Below are positions 8,079 through 16,447 of a stretch of DNA of 40,358 nt, one piece after another. The notes under the pieces are model-generated. The model had not been told where the DNA came from. It saw nothing but the letters and a program-made list of their open reading frames with translations, and made no database searches. Source of the stretch: Vicinamibacterales bacterium (GTDB lineage Bacteria; Acidobacteriota; Vicinamibacteria; Vicinamibacterales; 2-12-FULL-66-21). How positions within the stretch are numbered: position 1 is the stretch's first letter; every line of letters starts with the position of its first letter. A program made the position numbers and the translations under genes. The stretch spans positions 1 through 40,358 of the forward strand of contig DASXLB010000047.1 of NCBI GenBank assembly GCA_036496585.1. The letters run 5' to 3'.

Positions 8079-9377
8079 CTAGACCCGCCGGACCGTCAAA
8101 GTCAGGCCATTCACCGCGGTCACGACGACCGCGTCCCCTTCATGTATCGACTCGAGCGAGGTTGCGGTCCAGATCTCGCCGTGGGTCGCGACGCGGCCGC
8201 TGCCGCCGGCGGGGATCGGGGTCATGGCCCGCCCGGACTCGTGCAGCATACCGCTTTCGCCGCTCACCGCCGGCTGGGCCTGGGCGCGCACCCCCAACGT
8301 CACCAGAAACACCAGGATGCCGGCCACGCTCAGCGTGACGGCGAAGATCACGCGCAGGCCGATCTGCAGCTCCGGGAGGGGGGAGTCGATCAGCATCAGC
8401 GACCCGAACAGCAAGCTTGCGGTCCCGCCGACCGCCAGCACCCCGTGGCTCGTCACCTTGACCTCCAGGACGAGCAGCACGAAGCCGAGCAGGATCAACG
8501 CGAGCCCCGCGTAGCTGACCGGCAGCACCTGGAGCGCGAAGAACGCCAGCAGCAGGCAGAGGCCGCCGGCGACGCCGGGCAAGACGGCCCCAGGACTCCA
8601 CAGCTCGATCGTCAGTCCGAGCGTGCCAAGCGTCAGCAGCAGATAGGCGATCTGTGGATGCGCGATCGCGCTGAGCACTCGCTGCGCGACGGTCATGTCG
8701 ATGGTCCGCACCTCGGCGTGGGCGAGGGCGAGCGTCGTGGACGTACCGTTGAACCGCTTGATCGTCCGGCCGTCGAGCTTGGCGATGAGATCGGGCACGT
8801 CCGTCGCGATCAGGTCGATGAGCGGCGGGGTGGCCGCGATCGCCTCCCGTTCGGTGAACGAGCGGCTCTCGGTCACCGCCTGCTCGACGAGCGGCACGTT
8901 GCGGCCGCGCTGCGCCGCCAGCGTCCGCGCGTAGGCCGCGGTGTCGGACGCCATCTTCTTCGCCATCACCTCGTCGACCGGCTCGCCGTTGCCCGACACC
9001 GGGTGGGCGGCGCCGATGTGGGTACCTGGCGCCATCGCCGCGACGTCGGCGGCCATCGTAATGAGGAATCCGGCGGAGGCGGCGCGGTTGCCCGCCGGCC
9101 CGACGAACACCGCGACCGGCGTCCGCGCCGAGATGATCGCGTTGTTGATGTCGCGCGTCGAGTCGAGCAGTCCGCCCGGCGTGTGCAGCGTGAAGACGAC
9201 CAGGGCCGCGCCGTCGGCGTCGGCCTTGGCGATGGCGCCGCGCATGAATTCGGCGCTGACCGGGTGGATGATGCCGTCCACCGTCGCGGACTCGACGATC
9301 GGGACCGTGCCGGCGCGGCCGGCGATGCCGGCGCCAAGGACGAGGAAGCCCGACATGATGATTAGGATGTGTCGCAT
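8079..9377 (-). CDS. NfeD family membrane serine protease (long form)
   Basis: This 432-residue protein has an N-terminal signal sequence (about 1-22) and a ClpP-class protease domain with the Ser-Lys dyad: Ser101 in NRAASAGF and Lys140 or Lys141 in EVMAKKMASD. Four to five membrane helices follow (about 240-370), then a C-terminal OB-fold-like NfeD domain. In characterised archaeal homologues this Ser-Lys dyad cleaves the hydrophobic C terminus of the partner stomatin. The partner slipin begins 30 nt downstream. I see no clear ribosome-binding site before ATG 9377. Confidence 0.92.
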   Translation of the reverse strand: MRHILIIMSGFLVLGAGIAGRAGTVPIVESATVDGIIHPVSAEFMRGAIAKADADGAALVVFTLHTPGGLLDSTRDINNAIISARTPVAVFVGPAGNRAASAGFLITMAADVAAMAPGTHIGAAHPVSGNGEPVDEVMAKKMASDTAAYARTLAAQRGRNVPLVEQAVTESRSFTEREAIAATPPLIDLIATDVPDLIAKLDGRTIKRFNGTSTTLALAHAEVRTIDMTVAQRVLSAIAHPQIAYLLLTLGTLGLTIELWSPGAVLPGVAGGLCLLLAFFALQVLPVSYAGLALILLGFVLLVLEVKVTSHGVLAVGGTASLLFGSLMLIDSPLPELQIGLRVIFAVTLSVAGILVFLVTLGVRAQAQPAVSGESGMLHESGRAMTPIPAGGSGRVATHGEIWTATSLESIHEGDAVVVTAVNGLTLTVRRV

Positions 9378-9413
9378 GGCAACACCGCGGGCCGGAGCTC
9401 GAGCCGGCGTCGG

Positions 9414-10985
9414 CTACCCTCCTATCTTCTGAAGCAGCGCCTGTGCCTGCTCGGACGCGGGGTTCATCGACAGCGCCTTGTGCGCCTGCGCGCGCGCGCC
9501 GGCGAGGTCGTTGAGCCGCAGATACGCGTCGGCCAGTGCCAGGCGCGCCTCGACGGTGTCCTGGCTCCAGATCGAGATCTTCAGCGCGTCGACCGCTTCG
9601 CGCGGACGCCCGGCGCGCAAATGGATGCGGCCGATCAGCAGGTGCGCTTCCGCCTGGTAGGGCGAGAGGAAGACCGCGCGGCGCAGCTCGGTCATCGCCT
9701 CGCGGTCCTCCTCGGCCTGGAACAGCCGGCGGCCGCGCTCCAGATGGAAGTTGGCCACGTCCTGCTGGTCGCGCTGCGCGGTCATCGCGATCGTCTGGCC
9801 GACGCCGCTGCGCGTCCCGGCGGCGTCGAGGTCGGGCGACAGCCGTTCGAGCCCGCGCGGCAGCGCGTCGCGGCGGGCGGCGCCCTCACCGTAGCGCGAC
9901 GACAGCTGCCCGGCGATCTCGCGCTCGCCCGCCGCCTCGACGCCGTTGCCGGCGGCGTCCAGCGCGGCGGCCAGCACGAAGTGCGCATCGGCGTCCGTCG
10001 CGTCGCGGCGTAGCGCCTCGCGCAGCCAGTAGATGGCCCCCTGCGGATCGCGATCGCTGGCGTAGGCGTAGCCGAGATTGAACAGCAGGTCGGAATTGTC
10101 CGGATCGCCCTCGGCCGCCTTGGTGAAGTAGTAGACCGCCTTGCCGCTTTCGGGCGTCGCCGCGCGGTGCAGCTGCACGATCCCCAGGTTGTTCATCACG
10201 GCAGGGTCCGGAGCACCGTCCTGGAGCTGGTTCAGCCGCGTGAACGCCTCGTCGTATTGCTTGAGGTTGATGAGCGAGACGGCGGCGAAGAACCGCGCGC
10301 GCCGCGATTCGGGCGCTTCCGAGGGGACGGCCTTCGCGGCCGCCAGCGCGCCGAGGTGATCCCCTTGCGCCGTCCGCACCTCCCACAGCTCGAGGCGCGC
10401 GCGTTGATAGTGCGGATCGGCCTGGAGCGCGGTCTCGAGAAACTGCGCCTGCGTGGCCGGCTGCTGCGCGAGCAGCGCCTTGACGTACGGCTCGAAGGCC
10501 TGGAGCGGCGGCGACGGCACCGGAACCGGCGCGACGCCTGGCGCGATCCGTTGCGCGACGTTGCGGACGACCCCGAAAAAGTCGGCGAGGTTGCCATGCT
10601 CGACGATCGCCGTCTCGCCGCGACCGACGTCGACCCGGATCGGTTCCGCGCGGACCGTCAGCGTGTCTCCCTCGACACGCACTTCGCCGACGATCACTTC
10701 GACGGCGCCGACGAGCTGTCCGACCTTGATGATCGTGGCGCGGCTGAGCGATGCCTGCGGCGGCAGATGCAGCTGCTCGTAGGCGCGGTCGCGCTCGGAC
10801 TTCGAAAGAGCGCCGGCGCCGCGCGCGTTCAGCTCGTCGGTCATGACGATCGACGCGCCTTCGCCCAACCAATAGGTGCGCCCGTCGCGGTCCGGCGTTT
10901 CGAAGGGGACCACGAGGATTCTCGACGGTTCGGCGCGGACGGCGCCGAGCGACAGGCCGAGCGTGAGGAAGGCGGTGCCGATCAT
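9414..10985 (-). CDS. Secreted TolB-like/TPR repeat protein
   Basis: This 523-residue protein begins with a signal peptide (MIGTAFLTLGLSLGAVRA). A TolB/FlgO-like N-terminal domain follows (RILVVPFE, then EGASIVMTDELNARG), about residues 20-140, and then several tetratricopeptide repeats to the C terminus (for example LLFNLGYAYASDRDPQGAIYWL, seen in two pieces). Such proteins usually scaffold periplasmic complexes; no enzymatic motif is seen. The open frame extends upstream to 11066, but ATG 10985 is chosen because it gives the signal peptide and forms a 4-nt ATGA overlap with the stop of the preceding gene. Confidence 0.8.
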   Translation of the reverse strand: MIGTAFLTLGLSLGAVRAEPSRILVVPFETPDRDGRTYWLGEGASIVMTDELNARGAGALSKSERDRAYEQLHLPPQASLSRATIIKVGQLVGAVEVIVGEVRVEGDTLTVRAEPIRVDVGRGETAIVEHGNLADFFGVVRNVAQRIAPGVAPVPVPSPPLQAFEPYVKALLAQQPATQAQFLETALQADPHYQRARLELWEVRTAQGDHLGALAAAKAVPSEAPESRRARFFAAVSLINLKQYDEAFTRLNQLQDGAPDPAVMNNLGIVQLHRAATPESGKAVYYFTKAAEGDPDNSDLLFNLGYAYASDRDPQGAIYWLREALRRDATDADAHFVLAAALDAAGNGVEAAGEREIAGQLSSRYGEGAARRDALPRGLERLSPDLDAAGTRSGVGQTIAMTAQRDQQDVANFHLERGRRLFQAEEDREAMTELRRAVFLSPYQAEAHLLIGRIHLRAGRPREAVDALKISIWSQDTVEARLALADAYLRLNDLAGARAQAHKALSMNPASEQAQALLQKIGG

Positions 10986-11581
10986 GCGGCGATGGCGGAA
11001 TCGGTCGGCCGCCCGGGCAGCGCCACCGTCAGCACGCAGCTGCGCTGGCCGCCCGCGGCGCGGCATTCGGTGACCGTCGCCTCGGCGGCGACGTCGAACA
11101 GCTTCAACACGCCGCCGATGGCTGACGCGTAAAAGGTGCAGAGCGGATGCATCGAGATCTCGCGCACCTCGCAGAAGAGCGAGCCACGCAGATCGATGGT
11201 GGCGACGCCCTTGCGGATTCGGGTCACCGCGCGCGAGCCCGGATACGTGGAGCGGATCAGGTGACGCGAGAGCCGAAGCGCGGCGCGCGCGCGCAGCGCC
11301 AGCGGCAACGCCGGGATGAGGCGGCGCTCGAGGCCCGACACGTTATCGAAGGTCCACGCGGCGGCGTACTCGCCGGCGCGCGCGGTGATCAAGGTGTAGG
11401 CCTGGCCTTCGGTGCGCAGGAAGCTCAGGACCGCGGTCAACGGCGCCAGCCCAATCGTCCCCTCGCGCAGCCCGGCGACGTTGAGCCAGTTCTCGTAGAA
11501 TTCGAGCCGCGTCGGCAGCAGATCCGCAATCGCCTGGTGCAGACTGGCGACGAGCACGCGGCCAATCCTCGCTTCAGACAT
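10982..11581 (-). CDS. V4R-like (4-vinyl reductase-type) domain protein
   Basis: This 199-residue soluble protein has C-terminal features of a V4R / H-NOX-like fold: a CTFYASAIGGVLKLF helix followed by a TECRAAGGQRSCVLTVAL strand pair with two Cys. V4R domains are small-molecule-binding modules, often fused to regulators or found in tetrapyrrole and hydrocarbon metabolism. The ligand here is unknown. The assignment rests on the pattern, not an alignment, so a related family is possible. It is the first gene of the minus-strand group and overlaps the TPR gene by 4 nt, so the two proteins may act together. It is divergent from mobA across 67 bp. Confidence 0.55.
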   Translation of the reverse strand: MSEARIGRVLVASLHQAIADLLPTRLEFYENWLNVAGLREGTIGLAPLTAVLSFLRTEGQAYTLITARAGEYAAAWTFDNVSGLERRLIPALPLALRARAALRLSRHLIRSTYPGSRAVTRIRKGVATIDLRGSLFCEVREISMHPLCTFYASAIGGVLKLFDVAAEATVTECRAAGGQRSCVLTVALPGRPTDSAIAA

Positions 11582-11648
11582 TGATTACCTTCACGCGTGG
11601 CGCGCTCGAGCGGATGCTGCCGCGTGAACGCCTATGGTAAGGTCTGGT

Positions 11649-12284
11649 ATGAATCCGATCTCGGCCGCGATCCTGGCCGGCGGCCGCGCCACGCGGTTCG
11701 GCGGCGCCGACAAGGCGTCGCTGGTGGTTGGCGGCAGGCGGATCATCGACCGGCAGCTCGAACTGCTTGCCGCGTTCAGCGACGACGTCATGGTCGTCGT
11801 CAACGATCGGACCCGATATCCAGATCTGGACGTGCCCGTCGTCATGGATCGCGTCGCCGGCGCCGGCCCACTGGGCGGCGTCTACACGGCGCTCGCCGAA
11901 GCGCGGCACTCGCGGGTAATCGTGCTGGCGTGCGACCTGCCATTCGTGTCGCCGGCACTCCTCGATCGGCTGGTCGTCGCCAGCGAGCCCGGCAGGCACG
12001 AACAGGACGCGGTGGTGCCGCGCACGACGCGGGGCCTCGAACCGCTCGCCGCCGTCTACCGGCGGCACTGTGCCGAGGTGGCCCGCCGCTGCATCGAGAG
12101 CGGCGAGCTGCGCATGACGGCGTTCCTCGCCGAACTCCGCGTCGGCGAGCTCGACGCCGGCGCGGTCGCGGGAGAGAACGAGGAAACGTGGTTCGAAAAT
12201 ATCAACACGCCGCATGACTACGCGCGCGCCCGGGGCCGGGTTGAACTTGATAAAAAACCGTTCGAAGATCGTATCACGGAATAA
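11649..12284 (+). CDS. mobA: Molybdenum cofactor guanylyltransferase
   Basis: This 211-residue cytoplasmic enzyme transfers GMP from GTP to molybdopterin. The N terminus has the nucleotidyltransferase signature LAGGRATRFGGADK and a later CDLPF (metal and GTP site). The VPRTTRGLEPLAAVY segment is also typical of the family. ATG 11649 is preferred over an upstream GTG because the LAGG motif normally follows within about 15 residues. A weak AAGG lies upstream. The nearest plausible operon partner is argS, 6 nt downstream. No other molybdenum-cofactor genes are in the window. Confidence 0.88.
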   Translation: MNPISAAILAGGRATRFGGADKASLVVGGRRIIDRQLELLAAFSDDVMVVVNDRTRYPDLDVPVVMDRVAGAGPLGGVYTALAEARHSRVIVLACDLPFVSPALLDRLVVASEPGRHEQDAVVPRTTRGLEPLAAVYRRHCAEVARRCIESGELRMTAFLAELRVGELDAGAVAGENEETWFENINTPHDYARARGRVELDKKPFEDRITE

Positions 12285-12290
12285 TTTGTC

Positions 12291-14282
12291 GTGATTCTTC
12301 CTCTCTTCCGCCTCGTCCGCGAGCACGTCTCCACCACCACGGCCCGCCTCTACGGCCTGTCCTCGTCCGATCCGGCGATTGCGGAGATGTCGATCGAGAT
12401 CCCGCCGCAACGCGCGCTCGGCGACATCGCCGTGCCGATCGCGTTCGTGCTGGCGCGCCGGCTGCGCAAGGCGCCTCGCGTGACGGCGCAGGAGATCGCC
12501 GCCGCGCTGGGACCGATCGAGGGCGTCGTCCGTGTCGAAGTAGCGCCCAACGGATATCTGAACCTGTTCCTCGATCGCGCCTACTGGCTTCGCACCTGGA
12601 CGGCCGCTCCTTCGCCTCCTTCGCCTCCTTCCCATCCTTCCCCCTCGAAGACGATCGTCGAGCACACCGCGATCAATCCCAACAAGGCCGCCCACATCGG
12701 TCACCTGCGCAATGCCGCACTCGGCGACGCCTTCGCGCGGCTGCTCCGGTTCCAGGGACGTCTCGTCGAGGTCCAGAACTACATCGACGACACCGGCGTG
12801 CAGGTCGGCGACGTCGTGGTCGGCTTCCGCGAACTGGAGCACAAGACGCTCGCCGAGGTGCGCGCGATCGCCGACTCGACGCGCTTCGACTACTACTGCT
12901 GGGATCTCTACGCGCGCGTGACCGACTGGTACCGCGACGACAAGGATCGGCTGACGATCCGCGCCGCCGCACTCCAGGCCATCGAACACGGCGGCAACGA
13001 CACCGCCGAGATGGCCGCCTTCATCGCCACCCGCATCGTCGGCTGCCATCTCGCGACGATGCGCCGGATGAACATCGGCTACGACCTGTTGACCTGGGAA
13101 GGAGACATCCTGCGCCTGCACTTCTGGGCGCACGCGTTCGAATTCCTGAAGAAGACCGGCGAAGTGTACCTGCAGACCGAGGGCAAACTCGCGGGCTGCT
13201 GGGTGATGAAGATCGAAGACGACGCGAAGGAGGACGACGGCGCCGAAGGAGACGACCCGAAGGAAAAGGTCATCGTTCGCTCGGACGGCACCGTGACCTA
13301 CGTCGGCAAGGACATGGCGTTGCAGATGTGGAAGTACGGGCTGCTCGACCGCGACTTCTACTACCACCGCTTCGCGGACGCGGTCTGGTCGACGACCTCG
13401 GACGAGGCGGCGGATGCCGGCGGCCATCCGACGTTCGGCCACGCCTCGATGGTCTGCAACGTGATCGACACGCGCCAGGCCTACCTGCAGAAGCTCCTCA
13501 AGCAGGCGCTCGCCGCGCTGGGATTCATCGAACAGGCGCGGCAGTCCGTTCACTACTCGTACGAGATGGTCGCGCTGACCCACGAGACCGCCCGCGAGCT
13601 GGGCTACGACCCGTCCGAGGATTCGGGCAAGCCGTTCGTCGAGGTCTCTGGGCGCAAGGGTCTTGGCGTGAAGGCCGACGACCTGCTCGACCGCCTGATC
13701 GAGAAAGCCGCCGGCGAAGTCGGCCGCCGCAATCCCGAGTTCGCGACGGCGGACGTGCGGCGGACCGCAGAAGCGATCGCGGTGGCGGCAGTCCGCTACT
13801 TCATGGTGAAGTTCTCGCGCGGCAAGGTCATCGCCTTCGACATCGACGAAGCGCTCAGCTTCGAAGGCGAGAGCGGTCCCTACCTGCAGTACGCCGTCGT
13901 CCGCGCCAACAACATCTTCGCGAAACTGCGCGAGCGCGAAGGCACGGACGCCGCCGCGGTGATCGCCACGCTCGCCGCAACGGCGCCTGGCCCGATCGCG
14001 GACGGCAGCGATGCCTCGCACGATCTGTGGGGCCTGGTGCTCGAGGCGGCGCGGCTCGACGACGTGGTCGAGCAGGCGGTGCGCACCCTGGAGCTGTCGG
14101 TGCTGGCCAAATACGCGTTCGGGCTGGCGCAGCTGTTCAACGGTTTCTACCACTCGTATCCGGTGCTGAAGGAAGAAGACGCCGACGTGCGGATCTGGCG
14201 GGCCGCGGCGGTGGAATACTACCGGCGGCAGCTCACGACCGCGCTGACGTTGATGGGCTGCCGCGTGCCGGAGCGGATGTAA
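12291..14282 (+). CDS. argS: Arginyl-tRNA synthetase
   Basis: This 663-residue class Ia synthetase charges tRNA-Arg. It has the N-terminal tRNA-binding Add1 domain (about 1-100), the HIGH motif at 135-138 (NPNKAAHIGHLRN), the family's degenerate replacement of KMSKS (SGRKGLGVKADDLL), and a C-terminal anticodon-binding domain ending in the usual VPERM. Two unusual inserts are visible: a Pro/Ser-only linker at about 106-120, encoded by a 9-bp tandem repeat, and an acidic stretch (EDDAKEDDGAEGDD) near 310. Neither disturbs a catalytic motif. The start is GTG 12291, 6 nt after the mobA stop, without a clear ribosome-binding site. Confidence 0.95.
   Translation: MILPLFRLVREHVSTTTARLYGLSSSDPAIAEMSIEIPPQRALGDIAVPIAFVLARRLRKAPRVTAQEIAAALGPIEGVVRVEVAPNGYLNLFLDRAYWLRTWTAAPSPPSPPSHPSPSKTIVEHTAINPNKAAHIGHLRNAALGDAFARLLRFQGRLVEVQNYIDDTGVQVGDVVVGFRELEHKTLAEVRAIADSTRFDYYCWDLYARVTDWYRDDKDRLTIRAAALQAIEHGGNDTAEMAAFIATRIVGCHLATMRRMNIGYDLLTWEGDILRLHFWAHAFEFLKKTGEVYLQTEGKLAGCWVMKIEDDAKEDDGAEGDDPKEKVIVRSDGTVTYVGKDMALQMWKYGLLDRDFYYHRFADAVWSTTSDEAADAGGHPTFGHASMVCNVIDTRQAYLQKLLKQALAALGFIEQARQSVHYSYEMVALTHETARELGYDPSEDSGKPFVEVSGRKGLGVKADDLLDRLIEKAAGEVGRRNPEFATADVRRTAEAIAVAAVRYFMVKFSRGKVIAFDIDEALSFEGESGPYLQYAVVRANNIFAKLREREGTDAAAVIATLAATAPGPIADGSDASHDLWGLVLEAARLDDVVEQAVRTLELSVLAKYAFGLAQLFNGFYHSYPVLKEEDADVRIWRAAAVEYYRRQLTTALTLMGCRVPERM
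12607..12642 (+). repeat. Four tandem 9-bp repeats inside argS
   Basis: Units CTCCTTCGC, CTCCTTCGC, CTCCTTCCC and ATCCTTCCC follow one another without gaps. The 9-bp period keeps the frame and encodes the Pro/Ser-rich linker between the Add1 and catalytic domains of ArgRS. Confidence 0.85.
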
Positions 14283-14299
14283 ATGGCGGGTCTCGAGCG

Positions 14300-15037
14300 A
14301 TGACTGACAGCAGGCCGCGCATCGGCGTCACACCCACGTCGCGGATCGACGACTATCTCGAGTCGGTGCGGAAGGCGGGTGCCGAGCCGGTGGTGCTGCG
14401 GAACGACGATGATCCGAGCGCCGTGCTCGATCGAGTCGACGGCATCCTTCTGTCGGGCGGATTGGACGTCGATCCCGCGCGGTATGGAGAGACGCCGCAT
14501 CCGACGACCGAAGCGGCACCTGATCGTGACGCCTTCGAGTTGCCGCTCGCACGCGAGGCGGTCAGGCGGAACGTGCCACTCTTTGCGATCTGCCGCGGCG
14601 TGCAAGTGCTCAACGTCGCCGAAGGGGGTACGCTGGTTCAGGACCTGCCGTCGGCGGCCCGGACGGATCTGAATCACGCGGTCAACGAGCCGAAGACCGA
14701 CCACACCCACGCGATCGCGATCGCGTCCGGCACCAGGCTCGCCGCCGCGCTCGGGGGGATCGCCCCGAACGACACGTGCCCGGTGAACAGCCGCCATCAT
14801 CAAGCTGTCGGCGCCGTCGCGCCCGGCTTCGTCGTCTCCGCCACCTCGCCGGACGGCGTCGTAGAGGCGATCGAGCGTCCCGCGTCGACGTTCTGCGTCG
14901 GGGTGCAGTGGCATCCGGAGAACTTCTGGCGCACCGGCGAGTTCGCCGGCCTGTTCACCGCCTTCGTCGCCGCTGCCCGAACCCGGGGTCAGACCGGGGT
15001 CAAACCGGGGTCAGACCGGGGTCAGACCACCATTTGA
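14300..15037 (+). CDS. Class-I glutamine amidotransferase-like hydrolase (peptidase C26, PuuD type)
   Basis: This 245-residue protein resembles gamma-glutamyl-gamma-aminobutyrate hydrolases. The nucleophile Cys98 lies in FAICRGVQVLNV, and the His205/Glu207 pair in VGVQWHPENF completes the triad; SGGLDVDPARYGE is also typical. It probably hydrolyses a gamma-glutamyl amide, but the substrate cannot be read from sequence. ATG 14300 follows the argS stop by 17 nt, suggesting a shared transcript. The last 18 residues (from about 228) are encoded by an 11-bp tandem repeat and are probably not part of the folded domain, so the ancestral stop was likely lost or overwritten. Confidence 0.88.
   Translation: MTDSRPRIGVTPTSRIDDYLESVRKAGAEPVVLRNDDDPSAVLDRVDGILLSGGLDVDPARYGETPHPTTEAAPDRDAFELPLAREAVRRNVPLFAICRGVQVLNVAEGGTLVQDLPSAARTDLNHAVNEPKTDHTHAIAIASGTRLAAALGGIAPNDTCPVNSRHHQAVGAVAPGFVVSATSPDGVVEAIERPASTFCVGVQWHPENFWRTGEFAGLFTAFVAAARTRGQTGVKPGSDRGQTTI
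14983..15026 (+). repeat. Four tandem copies of the 11-bp unit CCGGGGTCAGA
   Basis: Units start at 14983, 14994, 15005 and 15016; the second has AAA in place of AGA. The array forms the 3' end of the hydrolase gene, and because 11 is not a multiple of 3 the encoded tail rotates through frames. I recall GGGGTCAGACC words as common in dispersed bacterial repeats, but no transposase is nearby. Confidence 0.85.
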
Positions 15038-15073
15038 TGTAGGGGTACGCAGCCGCGACAGCGCCCCGCTGGT

Positions 15074-15097
15074 TGCGGCACGGCCATTCCTGCCGCA
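15074..15097. terminator. Hairpin between convergent genes
   Basis: A perfect 7-bp inverted repeat (TGCGGCA at 15074-15080, TGCCGCA at 15091-15097, loop 10 nt) lies in the 90-bp gap between the hydrolase and methyltransferase stops. No T-run follows. It could act as a bidirectional, possibly Rho-assisted terminator. Confidence 0.35.
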
Positions 15098-15127
15098 CCC
15101 GCAATCGCGCGCCACCTGGCGCCGCCG

Positions 15128-16417
15128 CTACGAACGATCGAACACCGCCACAGCTTCGACGTGCGGCGTATTCGGGAAGAGGTCAAAGGCGCGCACCGAC
15201 GTCAGGCCATAGCCCGCGTCGAGCAGAAAGCGCGCATCGCGGGCCAGCGTCGGCGGATCGCACGAGACATAGACCAGGCGCGGCACCTGCAGGCGGACCA
15301 GGTGTTGCCGTGCGCCCTTCGACATCCCCGTGCGCGGCGGATCGACGATGACGGTGGCGGGCGCCTGACGCCGCGAGGCCAAGTAGGCTTCGACGCCGCC
15401 CACGCGAGCGTCGAGACGCGGCTGCAGGGCGTGCGCGTTCTCGCGCAGATCCGCACCGCTGGCGTGATCGCCCTCCACGGCGGTCACTTCGAGATGACCG
15501 AGCGCGGCCAGCGGCACCGAGAACAGACCGACGCCGGCATAGAGATCGAGCACCTCTCCGGCGTCAGGGACGGCGTCCAGGACCGCGTTGACGAGCGCGG
15601 AGAGCAAGAAGCGGTTCGCCTGAAAGAACGATTCGGCGCGCCGGCTGAGTACGCCACTGCTGACGCGGCCGCCGGTCACGGTCGCCAGCGGCTCGCTCAC
15701 CGAAGGCGACCCCGCCAGTACCATCCGTCCAGCCAGTGGCTCGCGGGCGCTGACACCGCGGAGCCCGGCCACGCGCATCGCCGCCTCGATCTGCGCCGGC
15801 TCGATCGTCGCTCCTGGCGCAAGTTCGAGATGCGCCGCACGCTCGGAGGCGGCGACGTTCTCGGTGACGACGACCGCGGCCAGCACATCCCGCCGCACCT
15901 TATGCAACGCCTCGGCGAGTTGCTGTGCGGCCGCGATCGTCTCCTCGCGCAGCAGCATCGTCCGCGCCGCGTCGCACAGGTCGTGCGTGTTCTCGCGATA
16001 GAAGCCGACCCGCGCGCCGCGGACGTGCAGCCGCGCCCGCATGCGATAGCCGTGTTCCGGTGAGGCCGCGACGTCGATGGGCGTCTCGATCGAATGCTTC
16101 GCGCCGCGCGCAAACGCGTCGCGCACGACGTCGGCCTTGAGCGCCCGCTGCCGCTCATAGTGGATGTGTGAGTAGAGCAGGCCGCCACACAGCGGATCGG
16201 GCGAGCCGAGCCGCCGATCGGGGGACGGCTCGATCACCTCCCTCACGGTCGCGAAGGCCAGGTGCTTTTCGGTGCGCTCGATCGACGCCGCGACGCGTTC
16301 GCCGGGGATCGCGCCGAGCACCAGCACGACCTGACCGAGGTGCCGCGCGATCATCCGCCCGCCCGAGGCGGGCTTCTCGATCGTCAGCGCGATCTGCTGG
16401 CCGGTGACGAGGGACAC
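15128..16417 (-). CDS. TrmA/RlmD-family RNA (uracil-5-)-methyltransferase
   Basis: This 429-residue SAM-dependent enzyme probably makes 5-methyluridine in 23S rRNA or tRNA. A short N-terminal TRAM-like domain (about 1-60) precedes the methyltransferase: FFQANRF at 264-270, SAM loop VLDLYAGVGLFS at 289-300, DPPR at 359-362, nucleophile Cys386 in VSCDPPTLARD and base Glu421. RlmD-type enzymes hold a 4Fe-4S cluster with four Cys; here the CGGC motif reads CGGL (Cys77 only) and the preceding Cys is absent, so the cluster is probably lost. The target uridine is therefore uncertain. The GTG start at 16417 has no clear ribosome-binding site. Confidence 0.88.
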   Translation of the reverse strand: MSLVTGQQIALTIEKPASGGRMIARHLGQVVLVLGAIPGERVAASIERTEKHLAFATVREVIEPSPDRRLGSPDPLCGGLLYSHIHYERQRALKADVVRDAFARGAKHSIETPIDVAASPEHGYRMRARLHVRGARVGFYRENTHDLCDAARTMLLREETIAAAQQLAEALHKVRRDVLAAVVVTENVAASERAAHLELAPGATIEPAQIEAAMRVAGLRGVSAREPLAGRMVLAGSPSVSEPLATVTGGRVSSGVLSRRAESFFQANRFLLSALVNAVLDAVPDAGEVLDLYAGVGLFSVPLAALGHLEVTAVEGDHASGADLRENAHALQPRLDARVGGVEAYLASRRQAPATVIVDPPRTGMSKGARQHLVRLQVPRLVYVSCDPPTLARDARFLLDAGYGLTSVRAFDLFPNTPHVEAVAVFDRS

Positions 16418-16447
16418 GGGGGGATTGTGCCAGAAGACAGAAGACGC

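Noticed and set aside
11574-14153. 859-residue minus-strand frame opposite mobA and argS
   Set aside because: No recognisable domain, and both plus-strand genes have intact family motifs.
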